From Cupriavidus alkaliphilus (GTDB lineage Bacteria > Pseudomonadota > Gammaproteobacteria > Burkholderiales > Burkholderiaceae), in assembly GCF_900094595.1 (NCBI RefSeq), contig NZ_FMAD01000010.1, forward strand, positions 124,001 to 188,000: a stretch of 64,000 nt of DNA. Reading direction: 5' to 3'. Positions 56,274 to 64,000 of the stretch are shown here, piece by piece. A model generated the notes under the pieces. It ran no database searches. It was given only the letters and a program-made list of their open reading frames with translations, and was not told the DNA's origin. How positions within the stretch are numbered: the stretch's first letter is position 1; every line of letters begins with the position of its first letter. Position numbers and translations under genes: made by a program.

Positions 56274-57746
56274 ATGCGGCACCCGGTGCTGCTGTGGCGC
56301 CGCGGCAGCCTGCGCCGGCAATTGCTGTTGCTGCTGCTGCCGGCGCTGGCGGCGATGATGGCGCTCGACACCTGGCTCACCTACGGCACCCTGCGCGACG
56401 CCGCCAACACCGCCTACGACCGCTCGCTCTACGGCTCGATCCGCGCCATCGACAACGCCATCGGCATGGCCGGCGACAACGTCCAGCTGACCCTGCCCGA
56501 CGCCGCCATGGAGATCTTCGAGACCGCGGCGCAGACCCATGTGTTCTACCGGGTCTCGACCGAGCGCGCCGGCCAGGTCGAGACCGTGACCGGCTACAGC
56601 GACCTGCCGCTGCCGCGCGGCGCGCTGGTCAACAACCAGCCGCGCTTCTACGACGCCGAATACCTGGGCGAGGCCGTGCGCATTGCCGCGATGGCGCGCC
56701 CGGTGTACCGGCCCGACGCGCGCATGCGCGTGATCATCCAGGTGGCAGAGACCGCCGAGCCGCGCAGCGCGCTGATCGGCTCGGTGTGGCGCAGCGCGCT
56801 GGCGCGCGACCTGCTGCTGATCCTGCTGAGCGCCGCCATCCTGGTGGGCGGCGTCACCTACGTGCTGCGCCCGCTGGCGCGCGTGCGCGACGACGTCGAG
56901 GCGCGCTCGCCCGAAGACCTGACCCCGCTCGCGTTCGAGCGCGTGCCCGCCGAGGTGCGGCCGCTGGTCGATGCGGTCAACCTGCACGTGTCGCGCTCGG
57001 CCGCGATGGCGCAGTCGCAGGCACAGTTCATCGCCGATGCCGCGCACCAGCTGCGCACCCCCCTGGCCATCCTCAAGACCCAGGCCGAATACGCCCAGCG
57101 CCAGCTCAATGCCGCCGACCCTGCGCCCGACCCCGAAGCCGCCCGCGCCGCCGCCGGCGAAGCCGTGGGCGGCATCGTCACGCAGCTGGAACAGGCCGCG
57201 CGGCTGACCAACCAGCTGCTCGCGCTGGCGCGGGTACGCCAGCACCGCGCCGACGCCGCGCAAGCTGGTGAAGCCGGCGAAGGCATCGACATCATCGATG
57301 CCGTCACCGTGGCCGAGCAGGTCGCACTGGACTACCTGCCGCTGGCGCGCGGCAAGCAGCAGGACTTCGGCTGGGAGCCGGTGGCGGGGCTGACGCTGCC
57401 GGTGCGCGCCGACCCCGCGCTGCTGCGCGAGGCGCTGGCCAACCTGGTCCACAACGCCATCCAGTATTCGCCGCGCGGCAGCCGCATCACGCTGTCGGCG
57501 ACGCGGTCCGGCGATCACGCCTGCCTGGTGGTCGAGGACGATGGTCCCGGCATCCCGGCCGAGGAACGCGAGAAGGTATTCGCGCGGTTCTACCGGCGCG
57601 TCGGGAATGCAGAGCCCGGCTCAGGCCTGGGGCTGGCGATTTCGCGGGAGATGGCGGCGCGGTTTGGGGGCACGGTGGTGTTGGGAGAGGGTGCGCAGGG
57701 CACTGGCGTGCGCGCGGTGTTGAGCTTGCCGGTAGAGGTTGGCTAG
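56274..57746 (+). CDS. sensor histidine kinase (TctE-like)
   Basis: The 490-aa kinase has two membrane helices (about residues 15-35 and 182-203) around a periplasmic sensor domain. These are followed by a HAMP-like linker, the H-box FIADAAHQLRTPLAILKTQ with the phosphorylated His, and the ATP-binding N-box (NLVHNAIQYS), EDDGPGIP and GSGLGLAI. The ATG at 56274 follows the regulator stop directly. It likely senses organic acids bound by a periplasmic protein, as in TctE, but the signal is not known. Confidence 0.93.
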   Translation: MRHPVLLWRRGSLRRQLLLLLLPALAAMMALDTWLTYGTLRDAANTAYDRSLYGSIRAIDNAIGMAGDNVQLTLPDAAMEIFETAAQTHVFYRVSTERAGQVETVTGYSDLPLPRGALVNNQPRFYDAEYLGEAVRIAAMARPVYRPDARMRVIIQVAETAEPRSALIGSVWRSALARDLLLILLSAAILVGGVTYVLRPLARVRDDVEARSPEDLTPLAFERVPAEVRPLVDAVNLHVSRSAAMAQSQAQFIADAAHQLRTPLAILKTQAEYAQRQLNAADPAPDPEAARAAAGEAVGGIVTQLEQAARLTNQLLALARVRQHRADAAQAGEAGEGIDIIDAVTVAEQVALDYLPLARGKQQDFGWEPVAGLTLPVRADPALLREALANLVHNAIQYSPRGSRITLSATRSGDHACLVVEDDGPGIPAEEREKVFARFYRRVGNAEPGSGLGLAISREMAARFGGTVVLGEGAQGTGVRAVLSLPVEVG

Positions 57747-58359
57747 TTTTACGACGGGATCACCGGGGCGTGCATGGGTTCGGACGCCGGACTTCGTCGA
57801 TGCGCCGGCCCTCTCCCCCGCCCCTCTCCCGCAAGCGGGAGAGGGGAGAAAACCAGTGGCAATGGGCACGTTCGGTAGCCAAGCGAGCGCAGCGATGCAT
57901 TCGGGTCACCGACCTGCAGCGCCAAGCGAGCGCAGCGACGCGTTCCGTGCCAGGGCCGACGCCCTTCGATACTGACGGCGCAGCAGCCGTAGGCGTTCCT
58001 ACGACAAGGCCCGCAGCAGGCGGCCACCAAGCGCTCTGGGCTCGTTCAAACACCACGCCAACGCCCCTGCCACCGTGGTGCACCCCTGCGGCAGGCAGTC
58101 CAGCTATGTGAGGAAGCCCAGCCCCGTACGAAAACGCCCGGGCACACTACGATCAGACATGCAGCCCGCAGGGCAGTAAACGCGCTTTTTGGTTACTTTT
58201 TGGCGCTCGGCCAAAAAGTGACCCGCCCAGGAGGGCGGAACCACGCGGTTCAAGCGCCGACAGCATGTCACCCACAGCGCCTAACCCCGAAAAACCCCAA
58301 CCCTTCCGAGTCCAGATTCGCCCACGACAGCCCTATGCAGGCGTGGTGAATTTGCGAAC
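57747..58359. other. intergenic region with repeats and hairpins
   Basis: The 613-bp gap between the convergent kinase and flavoprotein genes has no gene. It holds dispersed palindrome copy 5 (57821-57846). Two 18-bp direct copies of GCCAAGCGAGCGCAGCGA lie at 57878-57895 and 57921-57938. A long hairpin follows, with GGTTACTTTTTGGC (58191-58204) facing GCCAAAAAGTGACC (58210-58223), one mismatch and a 5-bp loop. The hairpin could terminate both genes. Similar TTACTTTTTGG inverted repeats are, as I recall, common in Burkholderiaceae. Confidence 0.6.
57821..57846. repeat. dispersed palindrome, copy 5
   Basis: CCCCTCTCCCGC, an AA loop and its complement, preceded by CTCTCCCCCGC. It carries the same core as the other four copies and lies in the gap after the sensor kinase gene. 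Confidence 0.82.
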
Positions 58360-59847
58360 CTACCCAAACAACTCCTCCGCCACCGTCGGATGCACCTGCA
58401 CCGTCGTCTGCAGATGCGACTCCCGCACCCCCAGCCTTACCGCCACCGCCAGCGTCTGCACGATCTCGGGCGCGGCGTTATCCATCAGATGCGCCCCCAG
58501 CACGCGCCCGCTGCGCGCGTTGAGCACCAGCTTGAACACCGACTGATGCGGCGTCCCGGCAAAGCGATGCTCCAGCGAGACAAAGCGCTTGATCACGGTA
58601 CGGATACGCTCGGGCTTGCCCGCGGCCTCGATGGCCTGGGCTTCGGTCAATCCCACCGCACCGATGGCGGGCTCGCAGAACACCGCCGTGGGCACGAAGT
58701 CGAAATCCGCCCGTTCGCCGCGCCGCCCGAACAGCCGGTCCGCCAGCCAGCGCCCCTGCGCAGTAGCCACCGGTGTCAGGTGCAGGCCGTCGATGGCATC
58801 CCCCAGCGCATAGACGCTGCGCACGCTGCTGCGGAACTGGCGGTCGACGCGGATGCCGCCCCGCTCGCCGAAGGCCACGCCCAGCGCTTCCAGCCCCAGG
58901 CCCTGCACATTGGAAACGCGCCCGATCGCCGCCAGCGCGGCCTGTGCCCGTACGGCCTCGGTCTGGCCGGCGCGGCCGGGGTCGTTGGTGGGCTGGTAGC
59001 AGACTTCGACCGCGCCGTTGGCCTGGCTCAGCAGGTGCACGCGCGCATTCAGGTGCAGCCGCACGCCGCGCGCAGTCAGCGCGTCGGCCAGTGCGGCGGC
59101 GATGTCGTGGTCGAAATGCGGCAGCAGCCGGTCGCCGGCGACGACCAGGTCGACCTTGACGCCGTAGCGCGACAGGATCGAGGCCTGTTCCACGCCGATA
59201 TAGCCGCCGCCGATGACGGCGACCGACGCGGGCAGGCTCTGCCAGGTGAAAACGTCGTCGGAGCTCGCGGCCAGGTCGCCGCCGGGCACGTCGAGTGTGC
59301 GCGGGCGCGCGCCGGTGGCAATCAGGATGCGGCGCGCATGGATGGTCTCGTCGCCAACGCAGACTTCCTCCGGCCCGGTGACCCGTGCCTCGCCGTGCAG
59401 GACTTCCACGCCCGAATCGGTCAGGCGCTGGGTGTAGCCCACGTTCAGCCGCGCGACTTCGGCGTTGACGCGCACGATGGCATCGCGCCAGTCCTCGTGC
59501 CCGCCGGTGTGCGACAGGCAGCCCGACAGGATCGCCGACCACGAGGCGCCGTAAGACAGCATTTTCTTGGGCACGCAGCCGCGGTTGACGCAGGTGCCGC
59601 CGATGGCATCGCGCTCGACCAGGATCACGCGCGCACCGTGCGCCGCCGCGCGCCGCGCGCAGGCCACCCCGGCCGAGCCGCCGCCGATCACCACCAGGTC
59701 GGCCGCGCGCGCCTTGTCGTTGCGCCGGCTGCGGCCGCTGCGCGCGCGCGGCACCTGCTGCACCGGCGGCGCCGCGCTGACCTCGCGGGCGCGCCGCGGC
59801 GCGCTGGTTCCCTGCACTATGGAAAGCGGTGTCTGGCGTTTGGTCAT
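58360..59847 (-). CDS. glutathione-reductase-like flavoprotein disulfide reductase
   Basis: The 495-aa protein has a FAD site DLVVIGGGSAGVACA at residue 64, redox-active GGTCVNRGCVPKK (Cys-x4-Cys), an NADPH site VIGGGYIGVEQA, and the C-terminal QVHPTVAEE that supplies the catalytic His-Glu. This pattern is glutathione reductase rather than dihydrolipoamide dehydrogenase. Uniquely, about 60 Arg/Pro/Ser-rich residues precede the FAD fold. The ATG at 59847 has AGGAGG upstream, so this extension appears to be translated. Confidence 0.87.
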   Translation of the reverse strand: MTKRQTPLSIVQGTSAPRRAREVSAAPPVQQVPRARSGRSRRNDKARAADLVVIGGGSAGVACARRAAAHGARVILVERDAIGGTCVNRGCVPKKMLSYGASWSAILSGCLSHTGGHEDWRDAIVRVNAEVARLNVGYTQRLTDSGVEVLHGEARVTGPEEVCVGDETIHARRILIATGARPRTLDVPGGDLAASSDDVFTWQSLPASVAVIGGGYIGVEQASILSRYGVKVDLVVAGDRLLPHFDHDIAAALADALTARGVRLHLNARVHLLSQANGAVEVCYQPTNDPGRAGQTEAVRAQAALAAIGRVSNVQGLGLEALGVAFGERGGIRVDRQFRSSVRSVYALGDAIDGLHLTPVATAQGRWLADRLFGRRGERADFDFVPTAVFCEPAIGAVGLTEAQAIEAAGKPERIRTVIKRFVSLEHRFAGTPHQSVFKLVLNARSGRVLGAHLMDNAAPEIVQTLAVAVRLGVRESHLQTTVQVHPTVAEELFG

Positions 59848-59914
59848 CCATGCCTCCTGTCGCGGCACGCGGGCCGCATCGACAATCATCAGGCCAGCGC
59901 CGGCAACACGAAAG

Positions 59915-60811
59915 CTAGGCAGCGGGCCGCAGTTCGGTATTCAGGATCGACGGCCACTCGCGCAGGAAAGTTTCCCCGTCGCGGCGGCCCAGTTCATAGG
60001 CGTGCGTCATGGCATCGGGCCGGGTGTAGTCCCAGCTCGAGATCGGCACGCGCTGCGAAGGCTGCAGGTACAGCCGGCGCTGGCCGCCTTGCTCCAGCAC
60101 AAAGCGGCGCGGGCGCGGGTACAGCCGCGTGACCAGCACCAGCACATTGCCGGGCGCGCCATCGAGCGCGTCGACCGGCACGTTGTCGACCAGCCCGCCG
60201 TCCAGCACCGGGCGGCCGTCGCGGCGCAGCACGGGCGTAAACGGCGGCGTCGACGCCGACTGCAGCAGCAGGTCGGCCAGCTGCTCGGGCGAGGCGCAAT
60301 CCTGCGCGCGCACGAACTCGGGCCGGAAGCCCAGCTTGCGCCCCAGCCGCGGGTGCAGCGTCTTGAGCACGTGCTTGTCGATGTTGTAGGCCAGCAGCCC
60401 GGCGGCCACCGCCAGGCGCGGGCCGCTCCAGCGCGGGATATGCGCCACGCCGATGCGGATCTCGGGCGCCTGCTGCAGGTGCGCGAGGCGCCCGTCGGCA
60501 AAGATGGTCAGCAGCGCGGTGCGGTAGATGCCGTAGTGCGGGAACACGCGCTCGTTGCGCAGCAGGTTGCCCCAGTAGGCATTGCGGCGGTTGCTGGCCA
60601 GCACCGCGCGGTAGTAGTCCATGGTCTGGTGCGAGTCGTGCGCATAGACCATGCAGGCGGTGGCCGCGCCGGCCGAGATCGCGGCGATCACGCGCGGGCG
60701 CAGCTGCAGTTCCGGCGCCACCGTGTCCCACCAGCCCGCCTGCCACCAGCAGCGGTTGCCGCCGCCGGCAAAGACGACCTGGTCGAAGGGATTGGCGTCA
60801 GCGCAATGCAT
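59915..60811 (-). CDS. patatin-like phospholipase
   Basis: The 298-aa protein has the patatin order: glycine-rich oxyanion loop VVFAGGGNRCWWQAG (residues 12-26), nucleophile motif AISAGAA (Ser46; the usual first Gly is Ala), and catalytic Asp in DGGLVDNVPVD. Patatin-family enzymes hydrolyse acyl lipids using a Ser-Asp dyad. There is no signal peptide. It starts 17 bp after the thioesterase stop, so the two lipid-related genes are one operon. Confidence 0.88.
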   Translation of the reverse strand: MHCADANPFDQVVFAGGGNRCWWQAGWWDTVAPELQLRPRVIAAISAGAATACMVYAHDSHQTMDYYRAVLASNRRNAYWGNLLRNERVFPHYGIYRTALLTIFADGRLAHLQQAPEIRIGVAHIPRWSGPRLAVAAGLLAYNIDKHVLKTLHPRLGRKLGFRPEFVRAQDCASPEQLADLLLQSASTPPFTPVLRRDGRPVLDGGLVDNVPVDALDGAPGNVLVLVTRLYPRPRRFVLEQGGQRRLYLQPSQRVPISSWDYTRPDAMTHAYELGRRDGETFLREWPSILNTELRPAA

Positions 60812-60828
60812 GGGAGAGCCGGAGCGCC

Positions 60829-61242
60829 TCAGAGCAGGGCGTAGGTGGTGGTGGCCTGCACCGCCAGCTTGCCGTCGGTGCCGGTCAGCTCGATCTCGCC
60901 GAACACCACGGTCTTGCCCAGCCGCAGCACGTTGGCGCGCACCAGCACGTCGCCGTCGATCACCGGGCGCATGAAATTGGTGGTCAGCGACACCGTGGTC
61001 ATCGGCCGGAACGCGCCCAGCGCGCTGGCCACGGCGACGATCATGGCGGTATCCGCGGCGGACATCAGCACCTGGCCGCAGACCACCCCGCCCGCATGGC
61101 GGAACGATTCGCTGAACGGCAGGCGCAGCGTCACGCCCTGGGCGTCGACGGCTTCGGCGCGCAGGCCCAGCTGGCGTACCCACGGCGCCAGCACGCGCTC
61201 GAGCGTGGCGTCGATGTCGGCAAGGGTCAGGGCTTCGGGCAT
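60829..61242 (-). CDS. PaaI-type hotdog-fold thioesterase
   Basis: This 137-aa thioesterase has HAGGVVCGQVLMSAADTAM (residues 49-67), the HGG-like turn followed by an acidic residue in the long helix. TTNFMRPVIDGDVLVRA is the paired strand. It hydrolyses an acyl-CoA or related thioester. It differs from the other PaaI-like gene at 22,323. It precedes the patatin gene and follows the AbrB-family gene by 62 bp on the same strand. Confidence 0.87.
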   Translation of the reverse strand: MPEALTLADIDATLERVLAPWVRQLGLRAEAVDAQGVTLRLPFSESFRHAGGVVCGQVLMSAADTAMIVAVASALGAFRPMTTVSLTTNFMRPVIDGDVLVRANVLRLGKTVVFGEIELTGTDGKLAVQATTTYALL

Positions 61243-61304
61243 GATGCTCCTTGTTCTGTGTGGCCGCACCATGGCGGTCGAATGGCGGACCTGCGCGCGG
61301 ACCG

Positions 61305-62363
61305 CTATTCCGTCTCCTCCGGCGCGACGCGATGTTTCAGGCAATGATACAGGGGCCCGGTGGCCAGCACCACGAACGCCATCCGGATCACGTGGAAGGC
61401 GGTCACCAGCGGCACCCCGACCTCGAGCACCTTGGCGGTGATGCACATCTCGGCGATGCCGCCCGGGGTGGTGCCCAGGATCACCGTGGCCGGGTGCGCG
61501 CCCGACAGCGCCGACAGCCCCCAGCCGAACAGCGCCGACACCACCAGCGCCAGCACGGTGTACAGCGCCACGCCCGAGAGGAAGCGCGGCGCGGTATGCA
61601 GGAACTCGCGCGAGAACCGCACCCCCAGCGACACCCCGATCAGCAACTGGCCGGCCCGGCTCATCCAGGTGGGGATGGCTGACAGCTCGATGCCGCAAGC
61701 GGTCAGCACCGCCGCCGCCAGCAGCGTGCCGATCACGAACGGATTCGCCATGTTCAGCCGCTTCATCAGCAGCGCCACGCCCAGCGTAATCGCCACCAGC
61801 GCCACCAGCCCGGGCGCGCTCACCACGCGCGGGCCGGGGATATACGGGTCGAGCCCGTGGATGCCGCCGTACTGGAAGATTGCCGGCACCGTCACCACCA
61901 CCATCAGCACCCGCAGCGAATGCGCGGCCGCCACCTGGTCGATGCGCGCGCCGTTGCGCTCGGCCAGGTTGGCCATCTCCGAGGCGCCGCCGATGGCGGT
62001 GGAGAAGAACGCGGTCTTGAAGGCGACGCCGGTGGTCCGCCGCAGCAGCAGCGCGCCGCCCGCGCCCAGCGCCAGCGCGAACAGCGAGGCGGCGACGATG
62101 TACGGCAGGTACTCCACCAGCCGCGCCACCACGTCCGGCGTGAAATACAACCCGAGCGAGGCACCGATGACCCATTGGCCGGCATTGCGCGCCTGCGCCG
62201 GCGCGCGCAGGTCGGCGCCGGCCATGCGCGCGGCGGCCACCGCCAGCAGCGGCCCGATCATCCACGGCAGCGGCGTATGCAGGAGAGTGCAGAGCAGGGC
62301 AGCGGCCAGCCCGAGCGCCAGCGTGGGCAGCGCGGACAGCCAGCGGTTGGCGGCAAGCGGCAT
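61305..62363 (-). CDS. AbrB-family membrane protein
   Basis: The 352-aa integral membrane protein has about ten hydrophobic helices in two homologous halves: ALGLAAALLCTLLHTPLPWMIGPLL, and a second repeat starting LVALVAITLGVALLMKRLNMANPFVIGTLL. The motif STAIGGASEMA and its counterpart GTTPGGIAEMC are typical of the AbrB (AmoA-regulator-like) permease family, whose substrates are unclear. It lies downstream of the TctA gene, separated by a weak terminator. Confidence 0.88.
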   Translation of the reverse strand: MPLAANRWLSALPTLALGLAAALLCTLLHTPLPWMIGPLLAVAAARMAGADLRAPAQARNAGQWVIGASLGLYFTPDVVARLVEYLPYIVAASLFALALGAGGALLLRRTTGVAFKTAFFSTAIGGASEMANLAERNGARIDQVAAAHSLRVLMVVVTVPAIFQYGGIHGLDPYIPGPRVVSAPGLVALVAITLGVALLMKRLNMANPFVIGTLLAAAVLTACGIELSAIPTWMSRAGQLLIGVSLGVRFSREFLHTAPRFLSGVALYTVLALVVSALFGWGLSALSGAHPATVILGTTPGGIAEMCITAKVLEVGVPLVTAFHVIRMAFVVLATGPLYHCLKHRVAPEETE

Positions 62364-62422
62364 CGGTCAGCGGCCTGGCGCGGGGCGCCGGCGCTTATTG
62401 TTTTGCAATGTCTGGTCCGAGG

Positions 62423-62456
62423 AAAGCAAGAGGCCCGCACGCCATGGCGCCGGGCC
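62423..62456 (-). terminator. terminator after the TctA gene
   Basis: On the minus strand GGCCCG (62456-62451) pairs with CGGGCC (62437-62432) around an inner CGCCATGGCG, followed by TCTTGCTTT. It is a stem with a poor T-tract, 30 bp past the TctA stop. Confidence 0.45.
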
Positions 62457-62485
62457 CCGCAGAGACTACCGCATGCTACCGCGTG

Positions 62486-64000
62486 TTATGCGGCGTTGTC
62501 AGCCTGCGCATGCGCGGTGCCGCGCCCGGCGTGCCAGCGCAGCAGGCGCGGGATCACCACCACCGCCACGGTCAGCGCCAGGATGGAAGCCGAGATCGGC
62601 TGGCGCAGGAACAGGCTCCAGTCGCCCTGGCCGATCGACAGCGCGTTGCGCAGCTGCTTCTCCGCCATCGGCCCGAGGATCATGCCGACGATCACCGGCG
62701 CGGTGGGGAAGTCGAAGCGGCGCATGACCATGCCGAGCAGGCCGATCACGAACAGCAGCAGCAGGTCGAACCACGACTGGCGGATGCCGTACGCACCCAG
62801 CCCCGCGAAGATCAGGATGCCGCCGTACAGCAGCGGCGTGGGCACGCGCAGCATGCGCACCCACAGGCCGATCGCCGGCAGGTTCAGCACCAGCAGCATC
62901 ACGTTGCCGATATACAGCGACGCCAGCAGGCCCCACACCACGTCGCCCGAGGTCTGGAACAGCATCGGGCCGGGCTGCAGGTTGTAGTTCTGGAACGCCG
63001 CCAGCAGGATCGCGGTGGTGTTGGAAGTGGGGATGCCCAGCGTCAGCAGCGGCGCCAGCGTCGCGGTCACGGCCGAGTTGTTGGCGGCCTCGGGGCCGGC
63101 CACGCCTTCGATTGCGCCGACCTTGCCGAACTCTTCCTTGTGGTCCGACAGCTTCTTCTCGGTCGCGTACGACAGGAAGGTCGGGATCTCGGCGCCGCCC
63201 GCGGGGATCAGGCCGAACGGGAAGCCGATAAAGGTGCCGCGGATCCACGCCGGCAGCGAGCGCTTCCAGTCCGACCGGTTCATGTGGGTCGAGCTGAGCT
63301 TGTTGTAGGTGCTGGGCGGCTGCGGGAAGAATGCGTTGAACAGCGCCTCGCCCACGGCGAACAAGCCCACGGCGACCACCACGATGTCGATGCCGTCGTA
63401 CAGCTCCTGCACGTTCATCGAATAGCGGGTCTGCCCCGACAGCGAATCCATGCCGATCAGGCCGATGCCCAGGCCCAGGAACAGCGCCGTCATGCCGCGC
63501 AGCAGCGACGAGCCCAGTACCGCCGAGACCGTGGTGAAGGCCAGCAGCATGATCATGAAGTACTCGCCCGGGCCGAACTGCAGCGCCACGTCGGCCGCCA
63601 CCGGCGCGAACAGCGACAGCATCACGGTGGCGATGGTGCCGGCCACGAACGAGCCGATCGCCGCGGTCGCCAGCGCCGGGCCGGCGCGGCCGTTCTTGGC
63701 CATCAGGTTGCCTTCCATGGCCGTGACCATGGTGGAAGACTCGCCCGGCGTGTTCATCAGGATCGAGGTGGTCGAGCCGCCATACATCGCGCCGTAGTAG
63801 ATGCCGGCAAACATGATCAGCGCCGCGGTGGGCTCGACCTTGGCGGTCAGCGGCAGCAGCATCGCCACCGTCAGCGCGGGGCCGATGCCCGGCAGCACGC
63901 CGATGGCGGTGCCGAGGAAGCAGCCGACCAGGGCCCACATCAGGTTGATCGGCGTGATCGCGACGGCAAAGCCGTGCATCAGCTGGTTCAGGGTATCCAT
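62486..64000 (-). CDS. tctA: tripartite tricarboxylate transporter permease TctA
   Basis: The 504-aa large permease of a TctABC system begins MDTLNQLMHGFAVAITPINLMWAL at the last base of the window and is complete. About twelve helices are visible, with the conserved VLPGIGPALTVAMLLPLT, GIYYGAMYGGSTTSILMNTPGE and the late repeat TLGIPTSNTTAILLAAF. It imports tricarboxylates or related acids driven by ion gradients. tctB and the binding-protein gene should lie beyond the right edge. Only this last gene of the unit is in the window. Confidence 0.95.
   Translation of the reverse strand: MDTLNQLMHGFAVAITPINLMWALVGCFLGTAIGVLPGIGPALTVAMLLPLTAKVEPTAALIMFAGIYYGAMYGGSTTSILMNTPGESSTMVTAMEGNLMAKNGRAGPALATAAIGSFVAGTIATVMLSLFAPVAADVALQFGPGEYFMIMLLAFTTVSAVLGSSLLRGMTALFLGLGIGLIGMDSLSGQTRYSMNVQELYDGIDIVVVAVGLFAVGEALFNAFFPQPPSTYNKLSSTHMNRSDWKRSLPAWIRGTFIGFPFGLIPAGGAEIPTFLSYATEKKLSDHKEEFGKVGAIEGVAGPEAANNSAVTATLAPLLTLGIPTSNTTAILLAAFQNYNLQPGPMLFQTSGDVVWGLLASLYIGNVMLLVLNLPAIGLWVRMLRVPTPLLYGGILIFAGLGAYGIRQSWFDLLLLFVIGLLGMVMRRFDFPTAPVIVGMILGPMAEKQLRNALSIGQGDWSLFLRQPISASILALTVAVVVIPRLLRWHAGRGTAHAQADNAA

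Overview
The window is high-GC bacterial chromosome centred on a replication origin, with the order gyrB-dnaN-dnaA-(oriC)-rpmH-rnpA-yidD-yidC-...-mnmE. This order, the GC-rich codon use, the Bug/Tct-type tricarboxylate genes and the DUF2957-type lipoproteins point to a betaproteobacterium of the Burkholderiaceae, most like Cupriavidus or Ralstonia. The genus is inferred; no rRNA or tRNA gene is present to confirm it.

Positions 1-11,300 are accessory. They hold the 3' part of a GGDEF/EAL protein, a PAAR protein with a serine-hydrolase-like partner and a small membrane protein (candidate type VI secretion effector module), and a small protein gene behind a structured leader resembling C4 antisense RNA. 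Two decayed genes follow. Next comes a lower-GC island with an orphan 468-aa gene and a two-gene DUF262-like/HEPN module that looks like an undescribed defence or toxin system. It is followed by an IS3 fragment and an Eco29kI-like restriction-modification locus with a vsr gene.

Positions 11,300-25,300 are core: gyrB, dnaN and dnaA read leftwards. A DnaA-box cluster (oriC) lies in the 818-bp dnaA-rpmH gap. rpmH, rnpA, yidD and yidC read rightwards, followed by a trans-aconitate methyltransferase-like gene, a VOC protein, a thioesterase, a CHAD protein and mnmE. Immediately after mnmE sits dinD behind a near-perfect LexA box.

Positions 26,400-46,700 are metabolic and envelope genes. They include a Bug-type solute-binding protein with LysR and MerR regulators. 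A five-gene translationally coupled set (Baeyer-Villiger-like monooxygenase, SDR, alpha/beta hydrolase, ferritin-like hydrolase, rubredoxin) may oxidise ketones or long-chain lipids. An AraC regulator lies between this set and a Tat-exported GMC oxidoreductase pair. A TetR regulator precedes a run of exported proteins: DUF1571-like, two paralogous DUF2957-like lipoproteins and an OmpW-like porin.

Positions 46,700-54,150 hold a tripartite RND efflux operon and its AcrR-like repressor, with an AcrR-type operator lying across the pump promoter. Positions 54,190-64,000 hold a periplasmic binding protein divergent from a TctD/TctE-like two-component system, a glutathione-reductase-like flavoprotein, a patatin, a thioesterase, an AbrB-family membrane protein and a complete TctA permease at the right edge. 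Five copies of a GC-rich palindrome are scattered between genes over the core and right part of the window.
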